From Caballeronia sp. NK8 (GTDB taxonomy: Bacteria; Pseudomonadota; Gammaproteobacteria; Burkholderiales; Burkholderiaceae), in assembly GCF_018408855.1 (NCBI RefSeq), contig NZ_AP024325.1, positions 1,620,881 to 1,684,880 of the forward strand: a DNA stretch of 64,000 nt. The letters run 5' to 3'. The notes beneath the pieces are model-generated. The model had not been told where the DNA came from, searched no databases, and saw only the letters and a program-made list of their open reading frames with translations. Positions 53,111 to 61,841 of this stretch are shown here, in pieces. How positions within the stretch are numbered: the first letter of the stretch is position 1; the number at the start of each line of letters is the position of its first letter. Both the position numbers and the translations under genes were made by a program.

Positions 53111-55441
53111 TCAAAGCGCTAAAACGATCCTTTTGCCTTTTGCGCGCGAACAGCACGCCATCATCCGGTTGTTCGACTGGCGCTCGCTTTTGGTCAGCAC
53201 CACATCGCGGTGATCGATATCCCCGGCGAGCACGCGCACTTCACATGATCCGCACAGTCCTTCCTCGCAGTCGCTCTGCACGTCGACGTTCGCGCGTCTG
53301 AGCGTCGCGAGGAGCGTCTGATCGGCCGGGACGGTCAGCACGAGGCCGGAATCCTTCAACTCGACTTCGAACGCCTGCTCGTTTTCCGCGTCGAGCGTGC
53401 CGAGTTTCGATTCGAAATGCTCGATCTTCAGCGCGTCCTCCGGCCACGACGCGCTCGCCACGCCGAGCGCGTCGAGCATGCGCGCCGGGCCGCACGCGTA
53501 GATCAGCGTGCCCTCGCCCACGGCGAGCGCTGCGAAATCGTTGCGCGTGCCTTCTTCGGAGACATACGCGAAAAGACGTTCGCCGTGCAGCGCGCGCATC
53601 TCGTCGAGCAAGGCCATCGACGCGCGCGAGCGGCCGCTGTAGTGCAGTTCGTAGTCGATGCCGAGCGAACGCGCGCGCCGCGCCATCGCGCTGATCGGCG
53701 TGATGCCGATGCCGCCCGCGATCAGCACGAGCCGATTCGCGGTTTCGTCCAGGCGGAAGTGATTGCGCGGGCCGCGAATGCGCCAGTGGGCGCCGGGCTT
53801 CACGTTGTCGTGCACCCACGCCGAGCCGCCGCGGCTCTGCGTTTCGCGCAGCACGGCGATCTCGAACGCGCGCCGGTCAGCGGGGTCGCCGCACAGCGAA
53901 TACTGACGCGAGAGGCCTGTCTCGCCACAGACTACGTCGATATGCGAACCCGCCGTCCAGCGCGGCAGATCGCGCCCGTCCGCCGATACCAGCCGCACGC
54001 GCACGATACGATCCGCGCACGCATCGACCGAATCGACGATCACCGCGCGGCTCACCGCATGCGACGACGGCTCACCGATCCGCACCACCGCGCGCGCCTC
54101 GCGCACGGACGGATCGGCGCGCTCCGGGTTCATCGCCGGGTCCCATTCCACCAGGAGATGCTCTGGCCCGCGAAACGACGTGTTCGGCACATAAGTGAAG
54201 CGCTGCTCGGCGAGCCGCATGTGCGGCAGGCGGCGCGTGAGTTCGTCGAGAAAGACTTGCATCTCCATGCGCGCGAGGTTCTTGCCCATGCACTGATGCG
54301 CGCCGTAGCCGAAAGTCAGCTGATCGCTGGCGTTTTCGCGACGGATGTCGAAGAGATCGGCATCGGCGAACTGATGCTGATCGTGATTCGCCGACGACGT
54401 GACGATCAGAAGCTTCGAGCCCGCAGCAATGTCGATTCCGCCGATCGTCACGTCTTTCGTCGCGAGCCGGCGCCACGCCGCGACGGAGCCGTTGTGACGC
54501 AGGCACTCCTCGACTGCGTTCGGAATGAGGCTCGGGTCTTCGCAGATGTCGCGCCACGCGTCGCGATGTTGCAGCAGCAGCTTGAGCGCGTTCGCGGTGG
54601 CGTTCGCCGTGGTCTCGTGCGCAGCGACGATGCCGGCCATCATCATCGAATGCAGGTATGAATCCGTCACGACTTCGGGCAGTGCCTTCTGCTTGCGGAT
54701 GCCGTACTGCATCCAGCCCGGACCGGACGGGTCTTCGCGCATCTTGTCGAGCACCTTGCCCGCGTATTGCCAGAACTTGCCGACCGCGTGCGCGACCTCG
54801 ACCTGCTCTTCCGGCCTCGGCCGTCCCCACGTGTTGACCGTGTGCGCGATCGAGTAGAGGCGCAGCGTATCCATGTCTTCCTCGGGCACGCCGAGAAAAT
54901 GCAGCGCGACGGTGAGCGGCACTTCCCACAGCATCTGATCGACGAGATCGGCGCGGCCATCGTCGATGAAGCGATCGACATATTCGCGTGCGAGCGCGCG
55001 CACCATCGGTTCGTGATGCGCGAGCGCTTCCGACGTGAACGGGTCCATCAGCGCGCGACGGCGCGGCATGTGCGCGGGCTCGTCCTCGTTCACGAGCGTG
55101 CGGTTCAGCGCGAAGCCGTACGACGCGAGCACGGCGTTCGCTTCGGGCCCGGTCGGCGTGATCTTCTCCAGCGCGATCGACGGGCTGAACGTGAGGTTGT
55201 CGCGGAAGATCGCCTTGATGTCGTCGTAACGCGTGACGACCCAATAGCCGAGCGTCGGGCTCCAGAAAACCGGCTCCTGTTCACGGGCCCAGCGCACGTA
55301 CTCGGGCGGGTCCTGGCTGTAGCCGTCGCCGAATGGATCGAACTCCGCCGCGGGCGCGCTCACGGGGCAGCCGTTCGGCGCGCGGGCATCGTCATGAAAA
55401 GGGCAGCGGGGCGCGCGGTCTTGGCCGGCCACATCGGTCAT
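53111..55441 (-). CDS. Self-sufficient cytochrome P450 (CYP116B type) fused to FMN/2Fe-2S reductase
   Basis: 776 residues, the CYP116B (P450RhF-like) length, with AGGAG before the ATG. P450 part (1-445): I-helix AGIVAAHETTAN, ExxR in VEECLRHN, heme cysteine in FGYGAHQCMGKNLAR. Phthalate-dioxygenase-reductase part: RQYSLC (FMN) and GGIGITPISA (NADPH side). C-terminal ferredoxin: CEEGLCGSCEV plus a fourth cysteine in MMACCSR. All domains are complete, so electrons can pass from NAD(P)H to heme in one chain. Substrates of the family are aromatics, ethers and terpenes; this one's is unknown. Confidence 0.95.
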   Translation of the reverse strand: MTDVAGQDRAPRCPFHDDARAPNGCPVSAPAAEFDPFGDGYSQDPPEYVRWAREQEPVFWSPTLGYWVVTRYDDIKAIFRDNLTFSPSIALEKITPTGPEANAVLASYGFALNRTLVNEDEPAHMPRRRALMDPFTSEALAHHEPMVRALAREYVDRFIDDGRADLVDQMLWEVPLTVALHFLGVPEEDMDTLRLYSIAHTVNTWGRPRPEEQVEVAHAVGKFWQYAGKVLDKMREDPSGPGWMQYGIRKQKALPEVVTDSYLHSMMMAGIVAAHETTANATANALKLLLQHRDAWRDICEDPSLIPNAVEECLRHNGSVAAWRRLATKDVTIGGIDIAAGSKLLIVTSSANHDQHQFADADLFDIRRENASDQLTFGYGAHQCMGKNLARMEMQVFLDELTRRLPHMRLAEQRFTYVPNTSFRGPEHLLVEWDPAMNPERADPSVREARAVVRIGEPSSHAVSRAVIVDSVDACADRIVRVRLVSADGRDLPRWTAGSHIDVVCGETGLSRQYSLCGDPADRRAFEIAVLRETQSRGGSAWVHDNVKPGAHWRIRGPRNHFRLDETANRLVLIAGGIGITPISAMARRARSLGIDYELHYSGRSRASMALLDEMRALHGERLFAYVSEEGTRNDFAALAVGEGTLIYACGPARMLDALGVASASWPEDALKIEHFESKLGTLDAENEQAFEVELKDSGLVLTVPADQTLLATLRRANVDVQSDCEEGLCGSCEVRVLAGDIDHRDVVLTKSERQSNNRMMACCSRAKGKRIVLAL

Positions 55442-55488
55442 GCTCGTCTCCTGATTGTTCTTTTAGCGTGACCATAGTATGCAACGGC

Positions 55489-58400
55489 TCACCACTTCCA
55501 GCGCACGCCCAGACCGCCTTCGATCGCGCTGCGGTGCGAGCCCCCGACATTGGTCGAGTACGAGACGTTTGCGGACAGACTGCCGCGCGCGCTGACCTTC
55601 GCGACGACGCCCGCACCGAATTGCGCGGTCGTCGCGGACACGCTCGTCGGGATGACGGTCGTGCCCGCGAAGGTCGCGGTATCGGTCGCGCCGAAATAGC
55701 GCCACAGGTTCGCGCGCAGATACGGCTCGAAGGTCGTGCCGGCCGCATCGACGTGACCGTAGAAGCGCACGCCGAGCCGGCCGACGAAACCGCTCGCTTC
55801 ATCGAAGGACACGGTCGAGATGCCATCGTCGATATCGTGGAGACTGGCGTGCTGCCAGATGAGTTGCGCCTGCGGTTCGATCGCGAGGCCCGCGGGCAGC
55901 GGGATCGGCAAGCCCGCTTCGATCGATGCGGCGAATGCGCTGCCATGCGTCGTCGCGCCGACGCCGCGGTTCGATTGCGGATCGGCGGTGAGCGAGCTGC
56001 CGAGCAGCACCGCGTCGGTATACCAGCCGCTCGGGCCGATGTGCGTCCAATAGAGTCCGGCGCTATACGCGTTGATCGACAGATGGCCGGCGTCGGAGTT
56101 GGGAAAGCCGAGCGCGAACCCGTCGATATCACCGCTCGCGCGCGCGAAGCTGAAGAAGAATCCGTAGTGGTTGCGATGCCCGCTCGATGTCGTATCGGCG
56201 TAGATATCGTGGCCGATCTGCACGCCGCCGATGCCGCCGCTGAACTCGGGATCGGCCGCGCCGCTGTTGTGCTGCGTCGCGTGGCCGCCCCAGACGCGCG
56301 CCCACGCCGCGGGCAGCGCGCCGTTTTCCGTCAGCAACGCCTGCTCGCCCTGACGCTCGTGGAACGTGCCGATTTGCTGGATCGTCAGCTCGCGCGCGAT
56401 CGGCGGCAACTCGGCGTAGACCGGCACTTCCATACGATACAGCGGGATCGGCGCTGAGCCGGGCGGCGGTGGGGCTGGAAGCGGCGGTGTTCCTGCGGCG
56501 GCAGTCGGCGTGGGGTCCGCGGGCGTTGTCGGCGTTGTCGGCGTTGTCGGCGTTGTCGGCGTTGTTGGCGTTGTTGGCGTTGTTGGCGTTGTTGGCGTTG
56601 TTGGCGTTGTTGGCGGGGGCGGAGCCACTGCAACAGGGGGAGCGGGCGGCACGCTCGAGCGCAGATACCAGTTGTCCGCTGTTCCCTCGCTCACGCCGCC
56701 CTTGAACAGATAGTACGTGTAAGCGCCCGCGTTCATGGAATGCGCGAGCGTGAAAGCGCCCGGCGACGTCGTCGCGCCGTTCGTCGCCTGCACGACCAGA
56801 ATCCCGTCGTTCACCGTCAGTCCGCCCGTGCCGCCGATGTTCGTCACGCCGATCGACGTCGTTCCCGCGCCCGCGCCCTGGGCGATCACAAGCCTGTCGC
56901 TCGGCGCACCATCCGCGCCGAGCGCGCTCTGCACGAGCAGCCGTCCGTCGTTGCCCGTGTAGTTGCCGTTCACGACGAACGCGTCGCTCGTGCTCGGGCC
57001 GCCGTTCGTCAGATCGATCGTGCCCGCGTTGTTGAGCGCGACGAGTTGCCCGGCGATCGCCGGCTGTATCGATGTGTTGCCGATGCCGCCCGCCAGAATC
57101 GTGCTCGTCGCATCGAGATTCAGTGCGCCGGTGCCGGTCGCGACGTCGCCGAGCGTGAGGCCGTTCGCGTCGAACGTGAGCTGCGTGTTGTTCGTCGCAT
57201 TCACCGTCTCCCAATTGGCATAACGCGCGAGGCCGCTCGTCTGCACGTTGTCGAATGTCAGCGCATCGACGCCCGGGCCGCCGTCGAAGCGCGTCGTCGC
57301 GGCAAGCGTGATGTCGTTCAGATTGCGGATCACGGCGGAGTCGTCGCCTGCGCCGAGCGAGACCGGCCCCGCGATCGTGCCGCCGCTCCAGGTCAGCGTG
57401 TCGGTGCCGGTCGTGGTGGTAACGCCCTGCCCGATCGACCCGCCCGTGATCGTCAGCGCGTTGTTGCCGCTGCCGAGATCGACGCGTCCGCCGATCGTGC
57501 CGCCCGAGAGCGTGAACGTGTCGTCGTTCTGCGCGGCGGTCACGTTCGTGTCGATCTGCCCGCCCGACATCTCGAAGATGTTCGCGCCCACGTTCAGATC
57601 GACATTGCCGATGCGCCCGTCGGTGATGCGCGCGACATCGCCATTCGCGAACACGCCGACGATGCGCCCGCCCGACATCGTGAACGTGTCGCGCGCGTCG
57701 CCCTGATCGAGCGAATCGACCTGGCCCGCGGTCATCGTGAAAGCGTCGACGCCGTCGCCCTGGCGAATCTGTCCCGTGACGACGCCGCCGTTCATGTTGA
57801 ACGTGTCGGCGCCGGTGTCGGTGCGAACCGCGACGCCCGCGCCTCCCGCGATCGTGCCGGTGTTCGTGACCGACACGTTGATCTTGCCGCTCGCGACGAT
57901 CGCCTCCGCGCTCGTGCCGCGAATCGCGCCGGTGTTGTTGATGGTCTCGGCGCCGCCGGCGATGGTCACGCCGGTCGCGCCTTGAATCGTGCCCGCGTTC
58001 TCCAGCGTGCCGCCCCCGTTCGCGACGATGCCGCTCGCGCGCTGGCTCACGATGCTAGCGCCCGCCGCATTGACGACCGACGCCTGATTCGCGAGCCGCA
58101 CACCGTTTCCTCCTGCGCCGCGCACGAGTATTGATCCGGTGTTCGTAACCAGTCCCGGCGAGGCATCCTGCGAGGCGATGCCCTGCGCGTTGTTGCCCGA
58201 TACGTCGATCGTGCCGTTGTTCGTCACGACGTTCTGGCCAGGCGTGCCGCTCACTGTCATGCCGCTCGCCGATGCGCCCGTCGTCGTGATCGAACCGTTG
58301 TTGATGAGCGTGTCGCGGCTCGTGTTCGCGCCCATGCCGGGCGATCCCGAGCCGCTCGTGACGATCGCGCCGTCGTTGATCAGCGTGCCGCCGCCCGGGC

Positions 58401-58911
58401 TGCCGTAATCGCCCATTCCCGTGGCGTTCGCGCCGCTCGTCGTGAGCGTGCCGCCGGCTGCGTTGCGCATCGTGACGGCGGCCGCGCTGTTGAACATCGC
58501 TTCGGAACTCACGCCGGTCGTGAAGATGGCGCCACGGTTCACGAGCACGTTTTGTCCCGTCGCGCCTTGCGATGTCATGCCGTCGAAAGAATCGCCGTTC
58601 ACGCGCAAGATACCGGCGTTCGTCGCCGTGCTCGTATTGCGGACAAAAAGTCCGTTGCGGTTGGTGATATCGAGTTCGGCGCCCGGCAGCACGTTGATCG
58701 TCACATTGACGCTGCCCGCAACGGCAATTACCGGAACGGTAGATGGATTGGGCTGACTGGTATCGCAGGTTGCGCTCTTGCCGGACTGCGGCGCGGTGTT
58801 GTCGCACGCGCTGAGCGCGGGGACCGCGCGAACGAGAATGGAGACGCCGAACGCAATCGAGATGGCATGAGCGAGCGGCGTCGATCGTACCTGAAGGGAC
58901 GAGCGGCGCAT
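55489..58911 (-). CDS. Autotransporter with beta-helix passenger and Pro-Thr linker
   Basis: 1140 residues. Signal peptide (LAHAISIAFGVSILVRAVPALSA), a passenger of short Gly/Asn/Thr repeats of the type NNGSITTTGASASGM that suit a beta-helix (about 40-770), a tandem Pro-Thr-Thr stretch and a C-terminal beta-barrel (about 865-1140) ending in aromatic residues KW, the usual outer membrane assembly signal. The passenger is probably an adhesin; no protease motif is seen. No strong ribosome site is visible at the ATG. Confidence 0.9.
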   Translation of the reverse strand: MRRSSLQVRSTPLAHAISIAFGVSILVRAVPALSACDNTAPQSGKSATCDTSQPNPSTVPVIAVAGSVNVTINVLPGAELDITNRNGLFVRNTSTATNAGILRVNGDSFDGMTSQGATGQNVLVNRGAIFTTGVSSEAMFNSAAAVTMRNAAGGTLTTSGANATGMGDYGSPGGGTLINDGAIVTSGSGSPGMGANTSRDTLINNGSITTTGASASGMTVSGTPGQNVVTNNGTIDVSGNNAQGIASQDASPGLVTNTGSILVRGAGGNGVRLANQASVVNAAGASIVSQRASGIVANGGGTLENAGTIQGATGVTIAGGAETINNTGAIRGTSAEAIVASGKINVSVTNTGTIAGGAGVAVRTDTGADTFNMNGGVVTGQIRQGDGVDAFTMTAGQVDSLDQGDARDTFTMSGGRIVGVFANGDVARITDGRIGNVDLNVGANIFEMSGGQIDTNVTAAQNDDTFTLSGGTIGGRVDLGSGNNALTITGGSIGQGVTTTTGTDTLTWSGGTIAGPVSLGAGDDSAVIRNLNDITLAATTRFDGGPGVDALTFDNVQTSGLARYANWETVNATNNTQLTFDANGLTLGDVATGTGALNLDATSTILAGGIGNTSIQPAIAGQLVALNNAGTIDLTNGGPSTSDAFVVNGNYTGNDGRLLVQSALGADGAPSDRLVIAQGAGAGTTSIGVTNIGGTGGLTVNDGILVVQATNGATTSPGAFTLAHSMNAGAYTYYLFKGGVSEGTADNWYLRSSVPPAPPVAVAPPPPTTPTTPTTPTTPTTPTTPTTPTTPTTPTTPADPTPTAAAGTPPLPAPPPPGSAPIPLYRMEVPVYAELPPIARELTIQQIGTFHERQGEQALLTENGALPAAWARVWGGHATQHNSGAADPEFSGGIGGVQIGHDIYADTTSSGHRNHYGFFFSFARASGDIDGFALGFPNSDAGHLSINAYSAGLYWTHIGPSGWYTDAVLLGSSLTADPQSNRGVGATTHGSAFAASIEAGLPIPLPAGLAIEPQAQLIWQHASLHDIDDGISTVSFDEASGFVGRLGVRFYGHVDAAGTTFEPYLRANLWRYFGATDTATFAGTTVIPTSVSATTAQFGAGVVAKVSARGSLSANVSYSTNVGGSHRSAIEGGLGVRWKW
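56525..56614 (-). repeat. Ten 9-base tandem repeats encoding Pro-Thr-Thr
   Basis: Four copies of GTTGTCGGC followed by six of GTTGTTGGC on the plus strand; the minus strand codes for Pro-Thr-Thr each time. The units are in frame, so gain or loss of copies would change linker length without a frameshift. Confidence 0.95.
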
Positions 58912-59082
58912 GAGATCTTCGGCCTGCGGACGGTTTCGATTTGCTCAGCAGTGCGGCGCATCGTTCCACGATGCACGCGTCTGCATAGTGCTGCCGGCAG
59001 GCAGCAATTCGCTCAGAGTAGTGCACCCATTGCGCTTATGCAAAGGACGTTGAATTGTGCGCCGCGCCGTCTCTCGGATCGT

Positions 59083-60246
59083 TCAGATCGGCTTGCCTTC
59101 GCTCGACGCCCAGTTGGGCATCAACGTGTTGCTCGGCAGCGTTTCATCGATCAGCTTGCGCGCGGTCTGACGGCCCGCGACCGGCAGCCCTTCGGGATCG
59201 AGCACGCCGATCTGCACCAGCACCGAGGCCTGATCCCAATAGATGTGCTCGTTATAGAGCTTGTCGCCGCGAAAGCGGATCACAGCGAGCATCGGGACTT
59301 CGAAGTATTTTCCCGTCGGTGCGAGGCCGGGCAGCAGCCAGTCGATTTCGCGGTCGTGCGTCGCACAAAACACGAACTCATCAACCACGCGGTCCGAGCC
59401 GATCGTGCGTGACACCGGAATCAACTTCGTATCGGCCGGGTTCGAATGGACGAAGTGATATCGATAGAAGCGCTTCAACTGATCGTGACCGACGCCGCCC
59501 GTCATCGTTGGCACGTGATTCACGTAGGGCTCGGCGATCATCGTCGGCATGACGGCGTCGACGTCGCGCGTGCCGAACTCGAAATAGCAGTGCTGCTCCC
59601 ACAGCAGATTGAGGTCGAAGAGCGGGCCGAGCACTTTGCGCAATATCGCGAGCGTGCGCGAGTACGCCATCAGCGCCGCGGGTTTGTCGTAGTGCTCGCT
59701 GCCCGGAATGATGAAGCCGCTCGATGTGCCCGGATATGCATATCGCTCGATGTGCGGCTTGCCCGCGAACGCGGCCTCGATTTCGCGCTGTTCGGGCGCG
59801 CCGTGTTCGGGGAAGTGGAACACCATCGGGCAGCGGATCGTGGGGATATCGGCGCGGCAGGCGGCGAAATCGTCAGCGTAATAGCAGGCGGCGCAATCGA
59901 CGTCGGCCTGCGCGGCGATGCGCGTCGCGAGCCGTCCGCCGCGCCCGAAACCGACCACGCCGACCTTGCCCGCATGCTGCGGCAACGCGCGCAGCGCATC
60001 GACGAGCGCCGCGAAATTTTCCGCCGCGATGCCGCCGGGCTTCGGATCGTAGTCGGGAAGGCGCGGCGCAAGCACGACGTAACCTTCTTCGGCGTAAAGA
60101 TCAGCCGTGTGCGTGATGAAGTCATCGAGGCCCGCGTCGTCGTGCAACAGCACGATGCCTGGGCCCGAGCCCTTCGCGGGCTGGGTCACGTAAGCGGGAA
60201 TGGCCGTGCCGTCGCGAAGCGTGATGTCGATGAACCTGCCGCTCAT
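59083..60246 (-). CDS. Dienelactone-hydrolase-like domain (catalytic triad lost) fused to NTF2/SnoaL-like domain
   Basis: 387 residues from the ATG at 60246 (GGAG upstream). The N-terminal alpha/beta hydrolase domain (1-205) matches dienelactone hydrolases, but the GxCxGG nucleophile motif reads GFGRGG (residues 99-104), the usual acid position reads FPEHG (145-149) and the usual GHGF histidine reads SSGF (175-178). The C-terminal part (215-360) is NTF2/SnoaL-like (YFEFGTRDVDAVMPTMIAEP). It may bind a ligand or have new chemistry in the second domain. It lies 43 bases after mntH. Confidence 0.8.
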   Translation of the reverse strand: MSGRFIDITLRDGTAIPAYVTQPAKGSGPGIVLLHDDAGLDDFITHTADLYAEEGYVVLAPRLPDYDPKPGGIAAENFAALVDALRALPQHAGKVGVVGFGRGGRLATRIAAQADVDCAACYYADDFAACRADIPTIRCPMVFHFPEHGAPEQREIEAAFAGKPHIERYAYPGTSSGFIIPGSEHYDKPAALMAYSRTLAILRKVLGPLFDLNLLWEQHCYFEFGTRDVDAVMPTMIAEPYVNHVPTMTGGVGHDQLKRFYRYHFVHSNPADTKLIPVSRTIGSDRVVDEFVFCATHDREIDWLLPGLAPTGKYFEVPMLAVIRFRGDKLYNEHIYWDQASVLVQIGVLDPEGLPVAGRQTARKLIDETLPSNTLMPNWASSEGKPI

Positions 60247-60289
60247 TGCGTGCGTCTCCTTATATGTAGTGTTCGCGGCCACCGCGCGC

Positions 60290-61633
60290 TCACGACAGCA
60301 GCGTGTCGGCGAGCAGCTTGACGTTCAGCACGACGATCACCGCCGCGACGAGCCACGCCAGCCCGCTCGTCCAGCGCGAGACGGCGAAGACGCCCATTTT
60401 GCGACGGTCCGACACGAAGCGCACCAGCGGAATGACGGCGAACGGCAGTTGCATCGACAGAATCACCTGGCTCAGCACGAGCAACTGACCCGTGCCCTTC
60501 TCGCCGTAGATCGCGGTCACGACAATCACCGGCACGATGGCGATCGCGCGCGTGATGAGCCGCCGTGCCCAGTTCGGAATGCGCAGTCGCAGAAAGCCTT
60601 CCATCACGATCTGGCCGGCGAGGGTCGCGGTGACGGTCGAGTTCAGGCCGGACGCGAGCAACGCAACGGCGAAGAGCGTCGATGCGATGCCCAGGCCCAG
60701 AAGCGGCGATAACAGATGGAAGGCGTCGCCGATCTCCGCGACTTCGTCGTGACCGCTCGCATGAAACACGGCAGCGGCGACGATCAGAATCGCCGCGTTG
60801 ATGAAAAGCGCGAGCGTCAACGCGATCGTGCTGTCGATGGTCGCCCAGCGGATCGCGGCGCGACGCGCTCGCACCGATTTGCCGTACGCGCGCGTCTGCA
60901 CGATCGACGAATGCAGATACAGGTTGTGCGGCATGACCGTCGCGCCAAGGATGCCGATGGCCACGTACAGCATTTCGCGATCCGCGACGATGCGCGGCGA
61001 CGGGATGAAGCCGCGCAACACATCGGCGAGCGGCGGCGCCGCGGCGGCGATCTGCAACGCGAAGCAGCTCGCAATCACGACCAGCAGCGCGATGACGAAC
61101 GCCTCCAGCAAGCGAAAGCCCTTGTTGATCAGCAGCAGCAAAAGGAAGGCGTCGAGCGCGGTCAGGAGCGCGCCCGCAATCAACGGGATGCCGAACAGCA
61201 ATTGCAGCGCGATGGCCGTGCCGATCACCTCGGCCAGATCGCACGCGACGATCGCCGCCTCGCACGCGAGCCACAGCGCGAAATTCACCGGCTTCGAATA
61301 ATGATCGCGGCACGCCTGCGCGAGATCGCGGCCGGTCGCGATGCCCAAACGGACCGCAAGCGCCTGAAGCAGGATCGCCATCAGATTCGACAGCAGGATG
61401 ACGGTGAGCAACGTGTAGCCGAAGCGCGAGCCGCCGGCGATGTCGGTCGCCCAGTTGCCCGGGTCCATATAGCCGACGGAAATCATGTAGCCGGGTCCGG
61501 CGAAGGCGAGGAAGCGGCGAATCCATCGACCGCCCGTCGGCACATGCACCGACGCGTACACCTCCGGTAAGCTCGGGCGGAACGCGTCATCCTGCTCGGG
61601 CGGTTTCGACGCGGGGCGTACAGGATCAAGCAT
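60290..61633 (-). CDS. mntH: NRAMP-family divalent metal transporter MntH
   Basis: 447 residues from the ATG at 61633; a GTG six bases upstream is closer to GGAG and possible. Eleven membrane segments; the metal site motif DPGNWATD in segment 1 and [10 protein letters not shown] in segment 6 are intact. It imports Mn(II) and Fe(II) with protons across the inner membrane. A promoter with an inverted repeat over its -10 element lies upstream, consistent with metal-dependent repression. Confidence 0.95.
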   Translation of the reverse strand: MLDPVRPASKPPEQDDAFRPSLPEVYASVHVPTGGRWIRRFLAFAGPGYMISVGYMDPGNWATDIAGGSRFGYTLLTVILLSNLMAILLQALAVRLGIATGRDLAQACRDHYSKPVNFALWLACEAAIVACDLAEVIGTAIALQLLFGIPLIAGALLTALDAFLLLLLINKGFRLLEAFVIALLVVIASCFALQIAAAAPPLADVLRGFIPSPRIVADREMLYVAIGILGATVMPHNLYLHSSIVQTRAYGKSVRARRAAIRWATIDSTIALTLALFINAAILIVAAAVFHASGHDEVAEIGDAFHLLSPLLGLGIASTLFAVALLASGLNSTVTATLAGQIVMEGFLRLRIPNWARRLITRAIAIVPVIVVTAIYGEKGTGQLLVLSQVILSMQLPFAVIPLVRFVSDRRKMGVFAVSRWTSGLAWLVAAVIVVLNVKLLADTLLS

Positions 61634-61748
61634 AGGCACGTTTCTCCTGCGGATACGGGCAGTGGGCGTGCTGAAAATATGCGCCGGGGCGGATGAACAT
61701 TCAAGCGCGCGCAGGTGTGAGAACGCGCGTCGAAAGTCACGCTCAATG

Positions 61749-61790
61749 CTGATAATTCGACTTATCAGATGTAGCGATTTTTGTTGTCAA
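61749..61790 (-). promoter_or_regulatory. mntH promoter with overlapping inverted-repeat operator
   Basis: On the minus strand TTGACA (61790-61785), a 17-base spacer and TGATAA (61767-61762). The exact inverted repeat CTGATAA (61749-61755) and TTATCAG (61762-61768) with a 6-base centre covers the -10. The half-site resembles Fur-type GATAAT sequences, so a Fur, Mur or MntR-like repressor may act here (inference). Confidence 0.5.
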
Positions 61791-61841
61791 ATTCGAAGCT
61801 GGTTGATAACCTTGCCCCAAATGGTTGAAAAGAAAGGATAA

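Noticed and set aside
56510..56713. Plus-strand frame with a Val-Gly-Val repeat
   Set aside because: It is the antisense reading of the Pro-Thr repeat in the autotransporter and has no start signal.
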